From Himantopus leucocephalus (lineage: Eukaryota; Chordata; Aves; Charadriiformes; Recurvirostridae): a stretch of 64,000 nt of DNA. The stretch is taken from assembly GCA_003993805.1 (NCBI GenBank), contig RSEF01000003.1:110268942-110332941 (forward strand), read 5' to 3'. Position 1 is the first letter of the stretch. Every line of letters starts with the position of its first letter. Below are positions 11,661 to 22,632 of this stretch, piece after piece. Made by a program: the position numbers and the translations under genes. Below the pieces are notes generated by a model that saw only the letters and a program-made list of their open reading frames with translations, searched no databases and was not told where the DNA came from.

Positions 11661-14600
11661 TGAAAATAAGGGATCATTACTTTAATATTGATGGAATTTT
11701 CAAAACAACTTTTTATGTATAGATATTTTCAAATGTTCATTTATATTATACACAAATACAAATTGTTCTGCTTTATTTTTTATTGGTATTCTGTAGCCAC
11801 AATGTCTGTGTAGGCTGGCTGGAGCGTGAGTTCCATTTTGCACATATGAATGTATGTTTTTTTCCTGTTGCAAAGGTCAAACTACAGGTTTGAGCTCTAG
11901 AGAGCCTAGCTTCAATGTCTTGGATTGGCCAGGACCCCAGGCACCATACATGGCTTAAGGGTAACATCTGAACTGCTCATGTCTGGTAGACTATTAACTC
12001 TTCAGCTAACATGCTTCTGAAGCTACATCGGTGCCAGTGTGTGAAGTGGGTCAGGGACTGCTCTCTGACTGTGAGACCAGCTGGAACTTACAAACTAATT
12101 GCAGTTAAAACGAACAATTAAAGTTCATGTTTATGCAATAAAAAGGTCTTATCTCATATGCTGTTAAAAACCAGCAGTGTTAGAGATGCAATTATTTCAA
12201 CCTTTTGTGATATCTGTGGGACACTTTAAAATTGGGACGTATGGGTGCTGTATCATCAATAAATTCCTCAGAAAGATAATCATCCTGACTTTTACAGCCT
12301 CATGCTAAAAGGAAGCCTGGTGGAAGTTTCATTTGGAAGTCTCACCTGTGATGGTCTGGTGTGGTTGTGGAGCTAGGCCAATGCAGTATGCTGGAGTGGA
12401 GGCTTCCAGAAGTCATGGAACAGAGGAAATCAGGGAAAGTCTTTTTAGAATAGAGAACATAAAACAAGCAATAGGTATGACATTTGCTCAAAGAACAAAT
12501 CACCCAGCAATTAGATACCCACCGCAGATTATCTGGAAAAGGCTTTGCCTCACTCTGCTAGGCAGAGCTTCCTTCCACCACTCCCAATGGCTGGAAGAAT
12601 TGGATTAGAAAAACATCACCTCCTTCTCCTTCCTGGGTGAATTTGCTGTCTGAGGCTGTTCTGCATCTAACAGTGGTTTTAGATTGACTTTGACACTAAC
12701 TGTAGCTACCTGGCTGTTCTGTATTTTTTTCTACTGAGGAGTTGGGTAGCTGCTGCCATTAATCTATTTGCCTGAACACTTGTTTGAGAGCCTGTTTTGG
12801 GGGTTTTCCAGTTTCCTCAGAACTGTGGTCATAGGATTCTAACAAACAAAGTTTGAAGTCCCTTTCTCGACAGAAATTGTATAAGCACATCAACACTGAA
12901 GTCCATCTGAAACCGGGAGCTTTTGCTCTGTTCCCTGGGAGTTTGGATGAACTACTGCTCAGATAGTAGCTAAGAGAGCAGTAGGAGAGGAATCTCTTGT
13001 TTCTAGAGAGTCAGAAATAATCCTTGAAAGATATTCCCCTTCTCATGCAGGCTGTTAAGGCACGACTGAGCACAGACTTAGGAACTTTTGCAAAATTTGT
13101 CCTTAGTATGTTCACCCAGTGGGAGAGAGAAAGACCTCCTTCCTAGAAAGGCATCGTACACCGCTGTAATTGGCAACATATGCATTACACACACAACCTA
13201 AAATTAAATTGACATGCCTCAGAGATTCCATCTGCTGTCAGATCTAACCTACCACAAAGCGAGCAGCGGAGTTAGGTTCACTCAGAGACTTGGTCTCTCT
13301 CCTAAAGCTGCAATGATATGAAAAAGTGGGAGTCAAGGCACAAGATTTGTCACCATAATTCTGCTAAGTATTCTGAAGAAAGATATGATCATCAAGATGA
13401 ACAATAATGGCCAAAAACTAGAAGTCCACTCTGTCCTGCATAATGATTTCTTACCATTTCTTACATCTTCTTCTGATGCATCTAGTGCTGCTCATTGCTG
13501 AGGGAGGTTACTGGGCAACTGATTCACCAGTTGACCTGACTTACCATGCAAAATGTTACTAGAAATGGACCTGACAACAAAATCAAATAAAAAGGATCAT
13601 TAATGAGAATTAAAAGGACAGCTGGCGTCTAAAGGAATGTACAAATCTGTAAGCCAACAGAGTGACTTCTAAAGCAAATAGGACAAAACAGAGTTGATCC
13701 CATAGATGTCTGTTAAGCGCAGGGATTACAAACCAAAGAAGTCTCATTGGCCTCAATTGTTCCTGCCTTATGGTTAAAATGGCTCGTGGTAGCGGGCACT
13801 ACGTTGCAGGACTAAATCTTCATTTTCGTCTGTAGTGTCAAAAAGAAGTCATCCACATGCGTAGAGACTGCAATATTGATTTTAAAGGGAACAGGAGTGG
13901 GCATTTTCAGTTTATCTGTCAGTAACAGGCAGAACACATTTTCTTGACTTAGAAGATACTTATTTTTAAAATATTTTTAGCTGTAATAGTAATCCCTAAC
14001 TATTTAAAAAAAACCCAAACTAATTGGAAAGAACTGTTTATCACAGCACAGCATTCCCAGAAGGGGAATCAATTTATATAAACATGCTAAAACTGACCTA
14101 TTTATGAAATGTTATGGAGAGCTGAGAAAAGAACCACAACAGATCTTTATCTTGTGTTCACTGTTTTAAAAGATCAACGGTAGGGTGAAGGCTGAGGCTA
14201 GTTATCGCGTATGTTTTAGATGTGAATGTTAAGGTCATCTAAAATCCATTGCCAAAGCCACTGTGATTGCCAGCGAAATGTAAACTAATGTTCCAGGGCT
14301 CTCATTATATGCTTAATATGAATATGCTTCCCTTTCCACATAAATCACTATGAATGCAGCAATCAGTTGCTCTTATGAAAGTCACTGAATACAAATGTAG
14401 ATGAAAGGCCGAAAATTCTAAAGAAACCATCATAAGTAGTTGATGTAGCCCCTAAGGAAAATAAAAGCACAAGAAGGATATATTTGTAATGTAATATATG
14501 GAAATATGCTATTTAAAAAGTAGCATTAATATGCATATGGGCAGATTTATTTTTAAGGCAGTTTAATCTAGTAAATGAATATGCATGTCAGAAAAATAAC

Positions 14601-16111
14601 TGAAAAGACCAAATATGGTCTGTAAGTTCTATTTTGTCCATAACATGTCTGTCACCTTCAGAGAACTTTCTGCAGGCCTCATTTATCTTAACCAAAGAGG
14701 AAAATCTCAATGTAATTGAGATCAATTGCAAAATTACCATGGAAATCAGCAGAGCAGGAATTTCTCCCAGCCTTATTTTCACGAGGCAAAGATTCCTTAG
14801 TGTAAGGACTGCAATATTTCTTTTTCACCAAATAAGACGTCATTATAAATGGCCATGTACACATAAGAAAGACTGAGAAAGTGCAAAACAGCCTCCTTCT
14901 GTCATGATCTTTGCGTAACAAGTTGGCAAAGTTCATTTACATCATTTGTTCATATCCATTATATCCAGAGGCTTGAAGATACAAGGGCTATATTCAGAGT
15001 TCCTCCAGGAGATTTGGCACATACTGCAGAATGCTCCCTGTTAGGAGCGGGGCTGCCTGAAGTATCATTCATCAGCTCCTCGTCTGTCTGCACTGATGTT
15101 CCTGATGTTGATACAGAAGTTTCTTCTGAGCACCTGTTTACCACAAAAAGATTTAGGTCATTCCAAAGTACTTTCTCCTTGCTGGAGATCGCAGCTTTCA
15201 GGTTCAAGTTCTAAAGTTCCCCTGAAGTCAACACAAAAGCAAGGCAAAGCCTTAAGCAGCATCATTATTAGAAACCTCCAAAATTAGAACAGATGGGAAT
15301 GTTGACATGGAGTAAAACAATTTTCCAAGTGAATGAAGCACATGAAAGTTTTGGAAAGTGAGAGATAGAGATTATCTAACAATGCCCCAGAAAAGTGTTT
15401 TATTTATGATGTTGCCCAGTAGCGCTGCTCTAAGCTAAGACAATCACCATATAAACATGAATTTTTCTAAGAGTGTTAGCTTTTTTCATGGAGGAATTGA
15501 GTGAGATAGAGGGAAGGTAGACATAGCAAAGAGGAAGGGAGGGGAAAAGGCTGACAGAAAAAACAAGGAGAGTGCCAAAGCAAGGAAGATAATGTTTGTG
15601 TTTAAAAGAAGAACTTGAGGCTGTGCCAAATCTGAATTTTCTTTAGGAACTTGAGAGCTGAAAAACTTCATGAGCATGCACAGATCATGGGCAGAGGGAG
15701 ACACTGCAAGTTCACGGTAATGTACTGGTACAAGACGGAGGAGATAAAACAGAGAAAAGCAAGAATTGGCCTTCGGTCATCGCTGTAATGAACCAAGGAA
15801 GGTTCATTGGATAGAACATGAACCTTAGCAATTCTTTTGGTAAGCCTGGCTCAAGCAGATGGTGTTTAACAAAACCCAGTAGCAGGGAGGGGATTTCATA
15901 CCCCTTCTATTCTAGGACCAATACATAAATCAATGAAACACATGCATAAATAAATACATAAACAAATGAGATTCAGCTGGTGGATTTGGTTTAGCTCTGA
16001 ATTTGAAGGGGGAGGTTTCTGGAAGCTGAAACTCTTTGAAACTCAGGCCTATAAATGGATGAACTAACCAGGGCTTGCAGACACTCTGTGCAAGTTTGTA
16101 AGTTGTTGGAA
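11661..16111. other. Unique non-coding DNA with AT-rich motif cluster
   Basis: No exon or clear transposon is seen. The part from about 14280 to 14600 is AT-rich and contains five ATATGC words (see separate entry). Around 15490-15600 the + strand is purine-rich. Short open frames (for example 14634-14876 and 15486-15704) are not recognised and overlap one another on both strands, as chance frames do. Confidence 0.5.
14307..14584. promoter_or_regulatory. Cluster of ATATGC / POU-like motifs
   Basis: ATATGC occurs at 14307, 14322, 14504, 14529 and 14579, with the fourth copy extended to ATATGCATATG. ATGCAT/ATGCATAT-type words are half-sites of POU-homeodomain proteins. Five copies within 278 bp is more than base composition alone would suggest, although AT-rich DNA favours them. 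Enhancer function is only inferred, and cross-species conservation was not tested. Confidence 0.25.
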
Positions 16112-16162
16112 TGGCCCAAATGCATTTTTCCTGGATTTACACTGGAATTGAGTTCAGCCCAG
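16112..16162. repeat. Fragment of ancient amniote hairpin-type repeat
   Basis: The stretch GGCCCAAATGC...CCTGGATTTACACTGGAATT...TTCAGCCCAG carries the GGATTTACACTGG word typical of the same old repeat class seen at 3708-3808 and 61187-61287. It is short and strongly decayed, and assignment is by eye. Confidence 0.4.
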
Positions 16163-16249
16163 GGAGTTCAGAGCTTTTAATTTTGGCGCACTGAGATCAG
16201 ATCTACTTGAGACAGTCTTGTTGGGAAAATACAGTTGATGTGGGAATTC

Positions 16250-16292
16250 GTTCCTCAGGGGTCAGTACTGGGTCCGGTCCTGTTCAATATAT
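16250..16292 (+). mobile_element. CR1 LINE fragment, reverse-transcriptase motif
   Basis: Read in the frame beginning at 16250, the DNA encodes VPQGSVLGPVLFNI. This is the conserved PQGSxLGPxLFN block of the reverse transcriptase domain in CR1-type non-LTR retrotransposon ORF2. The fragment runs straight into a 100-N gap at 16293. The element is 5'-truncated at about 16245, as most CR1 copies are. It is a dead copy and part of the same insertion as the 3' end at 16393-16441. Confidence 0.85.
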
Positions 16293-16392
16293 NNNNNNNN
16301 NNNNNNNNNNNNNNNNNNNNNNNNNNNNNNNNNNNNNNNNNNNNNNNNNNNNNNNNNNNNNNNNNNNNNNNNNNNNNNNNNNNNNNNNNNNN
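16293..16392. other. Assembly gap (100 N) inside a CR1 copy
   Basis: Exactly 100 unresolved bases lie between the reverse-transcriptase motif and the 3' end of a + strand CR1. A round 100 is the usual placeholder for an unknown length. In an intact CR1 the distance from this motif to the 3' end is on the order of a kilobase or more, so the true gap is probably larger unless the copy is internally deleted. Confidence 0.9.
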
Positions 16393-16441
16393 AGGTCCCT
16401 TCCAACCCTGACCATTCTGTGTGATTCTGTGATTCCGTGAC
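16393..16441 (+). mobile_element. CR1 LINE 3' end
   Basis: AGGTCCCTTCCAACCCTGACC followed by ATTCTGTG, ATTCTGTG and ATTCCGTG is the diagnostic CR1 3' terminus, with its octamer microsatellite, in sense orientation. Together with the reverse-transcriptase fragment across the gap it defines one + strand insertion ending at about 16441. CR1 ends in short octamer repeats instead of poly-A, which is what is seen here. Confidence 0.9.
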
Positions 16442-17335
16442 TTTGAAATTTTATTTCCATCTCAGTGTAAGTCTGGATAGTTTGTGTGTGGACTGTAACT
16501 CTATCAACAAAATTGCAAGGAACTACTTTTTTTTTTTTTCACTGCCATAAGCTACTAGAAATGTAATCTTTTGTAATATAGGCCTAAAATACGGCATCTC
16601 ATCTATGGGATTTGTAAGTTAGGTAACAGTCCTCCACTGCACATCCTGATTTTTAGACCTTTTAGAAGATGAACTGTTGAATTAAGAAAGAAACTAAGGA
16701 TCCCCTCCTTATGCAAGGAAATAATGAGAGCCAAGCCTGCAGGGTCTCAGCATAAAACGTTTCAAGCATTTAATAAGGGATGTTATCTCACTACATTCTG
16801 CTGTCTTACTGTCATTGAAAGTGTTCAGTTCCTACCAAAAAGGATGAGACAGTTGGGCCATTGTTTCTCCCCTGCCCATCTTTCCCAAAATGGATTTCAA
16901 CATGGGGCAGTATGGTGCACTACAGTGAAAGAAACTAAATGGACTTAAGAAGGTCTGTAAAATCCTGTGAAGCAAGGAAAAAGTGAATAGGGGATGACTG
17001 TTCACTGTGGGCATCTGCTCTTCTATGGACACCTCCCTACTGGGCACCACTGGAGACCATATACTGGACTAGCTGGATGTTTGGTTGACTTGGTACTGTG
17101 GTTGCTCTCGTGTAGAAAGCATTGCTATTCAAAGTGCTGGATGGCAGTGCTCTGCTCCTACACTTTCAGAGAACTGAGAAAAAAAAGTCTTGGCCAAAAC
17201 GCTGCTGCTTTCTTTAATGAAAAACATTAATGACATGAAAAGTCATACGAAACCAGACAACCTTTGCAGCCGCCATTGTAAGAGGGACACCCAGACCATC
17301 CCATTTCCTCCTCCAAGCATCAACATATTAACTGC
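16442..17335. other. Unique non-coding DNA between two CR1 relics
   Basis: Only a T run (about 16527-16540) and overlapping short frames on both strands (16724-16948 and 16832-17050) are present. None resembles a known protein. I see nothing functional. Confidence 0.5.
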
Positions 17336-17675
17336 TTACAGAATTACAGAGCTGGGAGGGGTCTCAAGAAATCGCTTAAATTTCTCCTGCCATAAAGTGC
17401 TGTATTTCTGTCATTTCTGACAGTGGTTCTAATCTATTTTAGAAATCTTAAATGATGGAGAGTTCACAAGTTCCCCAGATGTTCTACTTCTGTTAGAATG
17501 TGATTTCCTAAGGCCCAACATGAGTCGTCCATGTTTCAGTTTCATCATACTATTTTTTGGTCCGTTCATCCTCAACAGGAAATGTATTATTCCCATTTTC
17601 TTTGTGACAGTCTTTTATATGTTATTATGTCCTTCTTCCAGTCTTTTATTTTGTAGACTGAGTCCTAGTTCACAT
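17336..17675 (-). mobile_element. Ancient CR1/L3-like LINE 3' fragment
   Basis: The + strand reads as a decayed reverse complement of a CR1-class 3' region. It has AGAATTACAGAGCTGGGAGG near 17341, then a TCTTAAATGATGGAGAGTTC block (about 17445-17465), TTTCCTAAGGCCCAACATG (about 17505), and finally CTTTTATATGTTATTATGTCC with TTTTGTAGACTGAGTCCTA. The order and spacing match what CR1 relatives show in antisense. Divergence is much higher than in the copy at 30.84 kb, so this insertion is older. No frame is intact. Confidence 0.65.
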
Positions 17676-20600
17676 TTGGGATCAGCTCTTACCCTGGTTA
17701 CTCCATTCCATCTTTAGTAAAAGAAAATTTTATGTCATGTAAGTGGTGAAAAAATCTACATTAAAAGTAATAACAACAGCAGAGACTTGTACGTGTTTAG
17801 TGCTTTGTCCATGCAGACCATAGCTTTGGATTTGATTCCAGGGCTCTGTGTAACCACAACGTTCAGGTGCTTGAGAAAGAGCAGAGTGGCAGGAGTAGTC
17901 TTTACTATTCTACATTTTATTTAAATATTTCACCAAATATTTGGTAAATGTCATGGTCCCTTGGAAGCCACTGATATTACAGCTGATCTACTACCGCATT
18001 CATGTTGCTCCAAAACAGAGAAAAAAGCAACAGACAAATAGTTCTTACTATCAAACTCTACAGACTTTTTTTTTCCGTAAAGATAATATTAACCTTCATG
18101 ACAATCTGTGTATCTCAGACCTGAGACACTCAGACCTGATTAACTAAATGAGGAATTTGTATTACAAGGATAGATTTTTCTTAGGTGTTTTCTTTGAAGT
18201 ATACAAATTTTAGTACAAATACTGGCATCTTTTCAGTGCTGTGATAAATTTGATCTGTGAAAAGGACTTTCATGCTCTCAAAATAATTCAGAGTTAAAGG
18301 TCTTTCTAACTTGCTTCACTGGATATCTGTTTACTCTTAGGAATACTGAAGATTTAAAACAGTATGACTCTGTCCCTTGTCCCTGATTACTGATTCAGCA
18401 GAAGTGTCATAAAAAAAAAATCAAAGAAATGAAAATAAGTGGCATGACACAGTAGACCCCATTCTAGCAATGTTGCAGCTCATGCTGGAAATGGAATCTC
18501 CAGTTTCATTTGTTTTGATGTACTGTATAAATATTTAAAGAATGCAAGCTGCAATTTTATCCAGCCTTCGCTGAATTTCAGTGTCATGTCTTGGTGGGGG
18601 TTTTAATGCTGATACTAATTAGTGTTAGAATTGCTGGTTCAGCAGACCAATGAGGGATGTACATAAGTCCATTTCTGCTCAGAAAAACACTTCAGTACAA
18701 GTTTGACTTGAAGCAATGGTCCAAGTCTGGTTGAAATACTATGGAAGACAGTGAACCTTATACATATGTTATGAAGTTCAATGAACGATGAACCCCATCT
18801 AACCTTACTCTGCACATAAGCCTTTACTGCATTACAGGGCATTTTGGTGTAGAAAGGATACTTTCATATGCAATGAAGTAATTTACAAGTGACTAATTTT
18901 AAATAGCCAAATAACTTCAGATAAGTAACAGTGTCATTAAATATGATGTTGTGATCATTTTATCTAGAACATGCATATGCATATGAATATCTCATAAGCT
19001 GCTTATCAAGAAATCATATCCTTGTAAGATTAGAGAGCCAGAACACTCCATCTCTCCAATTAACAGTAGTGTAAGATCAGCAGTTGAAGATTAGTATACT
19101 AATGTGACAGCTGTGATGCTGCCTGATGCACTGCGGATTAAATTGAGGACCTCCAGAGCTAAAAATATGAAGGGAAGAGCCTAGACTTTCTAGCATGGGT
19201 TAATAACAGAGTCACATCGACCAATAAAATATGTACCATGGAGACATGTAGTCTATCTTGGAGAATGAAAAACTGCTGCATAAAAATCTCTCAGACTCAC
19301 AGCATAATTATTCTGACCCGTGATGTGAAAACTTGGGGGAAACAATAAAATACAGGTGGTCATTTGGCTGTCAATTCAGCACACTTTCTAACTGTGTGTT
19401 TGCTGAAGAGTGTCCTCAGCACCTGAGCAGAAGAGGACATGAAATGGGAGGATACTTCTGTGGGGCCAATCATTTAATCACTATGACTACATTCATATTC
19501 TTAAATAAAATAAGTCAGGGCTGCTTGTCTGGCCCTGAAGCTAAGTGGAAGAGCATGATTCCCGTCCATGTGCCCAGCCTGGCTTGTCGCCTCAAAGAGG
19601 GTGGTTCTGTGCAGACTGCTGGTTGGGAGCTTTGCTTGGTTTGTGCTGTGTCCGAGCTGTATTCTGGCACCATGAGTCAACACATCCAAAGCTATGCCTT
19701 GAAGCATCCTAGTAATTCAATAGCAGGGACAATCACAGGACAGCGCTTGCTCCTGTACCTGGCCCTGTTTTATCAGGAATGCATGTGAAATTCACAGACA
19801 ATGACTTTACTCTACCCAGCCTATGTACCGATAGGGATACGAGTAAAGGAAAGGTGTGTGTGTGACTTGTCTCCAGCTGACCAGCTGCTGGACGACTAGC
19901 TGTCTCAGAGAACAAGGTTGAAAGTTAAGTAGGGAAAGACTTGGTTAGTTCTGATGAACTTCGCCACCCTGCATGGTTCATCAAAAATCTCCCAGACTAA
20001 TACTTTCAAGGCTTTTGTCCCTAACTGTAGCCCTGTAAGAGAAAGTGTTGGCCTTCCCTACAAAATTATGGCTTTTTGTTTAAAGAGTAGCTCAGGAAAC
20101 AGAGAAAAATATTGTTAAATGTTGCTGAGGTATTTCTGTGAGATTAGGAGCCTCAAGTCTTTATTATTCTATAGGATCTAGATTACTCATGAAGGCCTTA
20201 TCATTTAAAATCACAGTGACCGTAGATTCCCATACTGCAACACAGCAGCTCAGGGAGAAGAGGAAATAAGGGGCTACAACAAAATACATAGCCTGGTTCT
20301 GGAGCCTGAGGAAAGGGAAGGCAGGTGGCATCAGAACTGCAGGTTTTGAGCCTCTAAAAAGCATTTCAGAGGCAATTTTTTTCCTAAAATGTCTGTCTTT
20401 TTTTTTTTCCCCTGGCTACTTGATTTCCTTTGAAAAACTAGAATATTTTTTTTTTTGTTTTCATTAACATTTTCCAAAAGGAATCCTCTCCCTGAAATAT
20501 TTGTCTGTTCACTTCAGGGTGAACATATTTTATATGATCTTCTCCCTGTCCCATGTTTAAACATGCCTGTACAAAAATATGAGGAATGCACCTATCTCAA

Positions 20601-22477
20601 TTGCTTTATATGTGGACAAACCTAACACTGAACTGGAGTTGCCAATCTCAGTTCTAAGCAAAGTTATATTTTCTCCACATGATAGGACTGTCCTTTGTGG
20701 AGTTTGCAGAAATATGCTGTTTTATGCTCTGGGTCTGATTGTCTTTAAGGCTAGGGAATACATTATGGATAGTCTCCTCATTCTGCTCCATGAGACTTAG
20801 GTAATTAATAGTGCTGTTTAAATAGATACGTAGCTCTAGTTATCTCTGAACTGCAATTTACTTCCTTCAAGGAGTCTGCTGTTTTCAAAGACAGGCCTCC
20901 ATTTTGGTTTTGGTGCAATGAAGTCTTGCAAAGAAAGCGCACAGTGTTCACTCTTGTAGTCTTCGCTGTCAGTATTTCTTATTTTGCAATTTCTTGCAAA
21001 AATTTTCCATGCCTCAGAATCCTGATAAGAACACCAGGATTAACCAAGAAAAAGTTCAAAGGGGAGAAGAGGAGAAGAAAATTCCTGATTAGCAAGAAAC
21101 ATAAGGATTAAATGGCCAATATTATAACAGATCTGCAATACGTGTCCAGCTAAAAAAAAAAAAGTTGGAAATATTTATACAAAGGTATAACAGATCCATA
21201 ATTACATTTGCCCTAAACCATTGTGTATAAACCTATTCACAGATGATAGTTTATGAACATGCTCTGGGATTCTTCTGTTGGAAAGACAGTGTATACATAA
21301 AAAATCATTCTCATGCAACTGTGACCACATTACCTACTGTATGTTGGATAACCAGAGAAATTAAAAACATGATGGACCATAGAGTGTGCTGTTAAGTAGA
21401 AATTAATGAACAAATGTGCTAATGAGCAAATGACATATTAAACACATTACGAAGCAGAATTTGTAGTAGAAAACAAATAATTGTTTGCAGATGGCCTAGG
21501 TTTGCTACTTTGAAAGCAGAATCTTAAAGTAAAGAAAGTGCCGGTTCATTCCTTTCCTTGTACCCAGGTTAATTAATTTTTGCTTTCCACAGCATTGAGG
21601 GAGGAACCTAAGATTAGTTTTCAGAGTGTTACATGAACGAGTAAAATTAATGTGATATCTCTATCTGAAGAGTGCATTTTTACATGCGAGGATAAATTAC
21701 TTTTGTGTCACTTTCAAATCTTAAATAGCCTCTGTCAAGAGAATAAAATATTCATTAAAAAGATATTTTTAATGCTTATCGGAGGTGTTTCTGTGCCAAA
21801 TACACACTAGTCTGTGAAGTACAGTGGTGTGCTGGTACTCCTTTGATCTCAATATCCTTCATGCTGGTCTGCTGCCAAGGATCATTCACTCTTTGCACAC
21901 ATCAGTTGGGACAGGAAAAAAATGAATGAAACTGGACTCTTGAGCTGAATTCACATCTCACATCCCTATTTCTCTGTCTGTCTGACTCTGATGTTTTCAG
22001 GGAAGCTATTCCTCATTTATTCTGGTATGGTAACACTGCCTACAGCTGTGCCTTCAACACAGACAGATGGCATCATCCTTGCTTAGTCAAATAAAAAAAG
22101 TATCCTGCTTTAAGCTTGTAGCTCACCATGTTATGATGACTTCTCTGAGAAAGGACAGCCTGTGGCACAAATACACTACAAAGTGTAGCGCAGAGTTACT
22201 GAGCTAACTCTGCCCCTTTCAGTATGTGATCTCCTCAGCATGGCACTGTTAGTTCAGGTGCCAGTATTATTAGTTCAGGTGCAGCAATGTGCTAACATGG
22301 CTCTGCTGCTTCCAACATCCACATAATTTTCCCTGCAAAGACTTGCCATCATGGCTTGCTCGGCTCTGTTCTGTGTGGCGGTACAAGGACCTATAGAGGT
22401 GCCCTGTCTACACCATGCCTCCTCTTAGATACCTGTATTCACATTTATATCAACCTCTATGTTGGTTTTAACCTTCA
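17676..22477. other. Unique AT-rich non-coding DNA
   Basis: No recognisable exon or well-preserved transposon is present. The palindromic ATGCATATGCATATG near 18970-18985 and the AT-rich block 21400-21780 (with TAATTG and CAGATG words) have the look of regulatory or conserved non-coding DNA, but this is only an impression. The 151-codon frame at 19333-19788 matches no family I know. T runs (about 20399-20409 and 20444-20457), an A run (about 21152-21163) and the direct repeat at 22249-22282 are the only simple features. Confidence 0.5.
22249..22282 (+). repeat. Short direct repeat
   Basis: TTAGTTCAGGTGC occurs twice (22249-22261 and 22270-22282) with starts 21 bp apart. The sequences between and after the copies are only weakly alike. 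This looks like a small local duplication. Confidence 0.6.
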
Positions 22478-22632
22478 CAGCTCTGAAGTGGGTAGGGAAT
22501 ATTGTTGTCTTTATTTCTGTGAATGGAGATGAAGCAATGTGTCACATCCAGAGACTGTAGGAGGATGAAGGTTTACTCCCAGACAAGTCAAAAAGAGGGA
22601 CCACTACCCTGACCACTGACCCATCCTCCTTC
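22478..22632 (-). repeat. MIR-type (CORE-SINE) relic
   Basis: In antisense the region follows the MIR layout: CTGAAGTGGGTAGGGAATATT, then a TTTCTGTGAATGGAGATGAAG block where MIR has ATTTTACAGATGAGGAAAC, then a GTGTCACATCCAGAGA block, and finally ACTACCCTGACCACTGACCC resembling the SINE's promoter-proximal end in reverse. It is highly diverged and assignment is by eye. Confidence 0.45.

Noticed and set aside
19333..19788. 151-codon + strand frame
   Set aside because: No recognisable domain, overlapped by a minus-strand frame, ordinary base composition. Probably chance.
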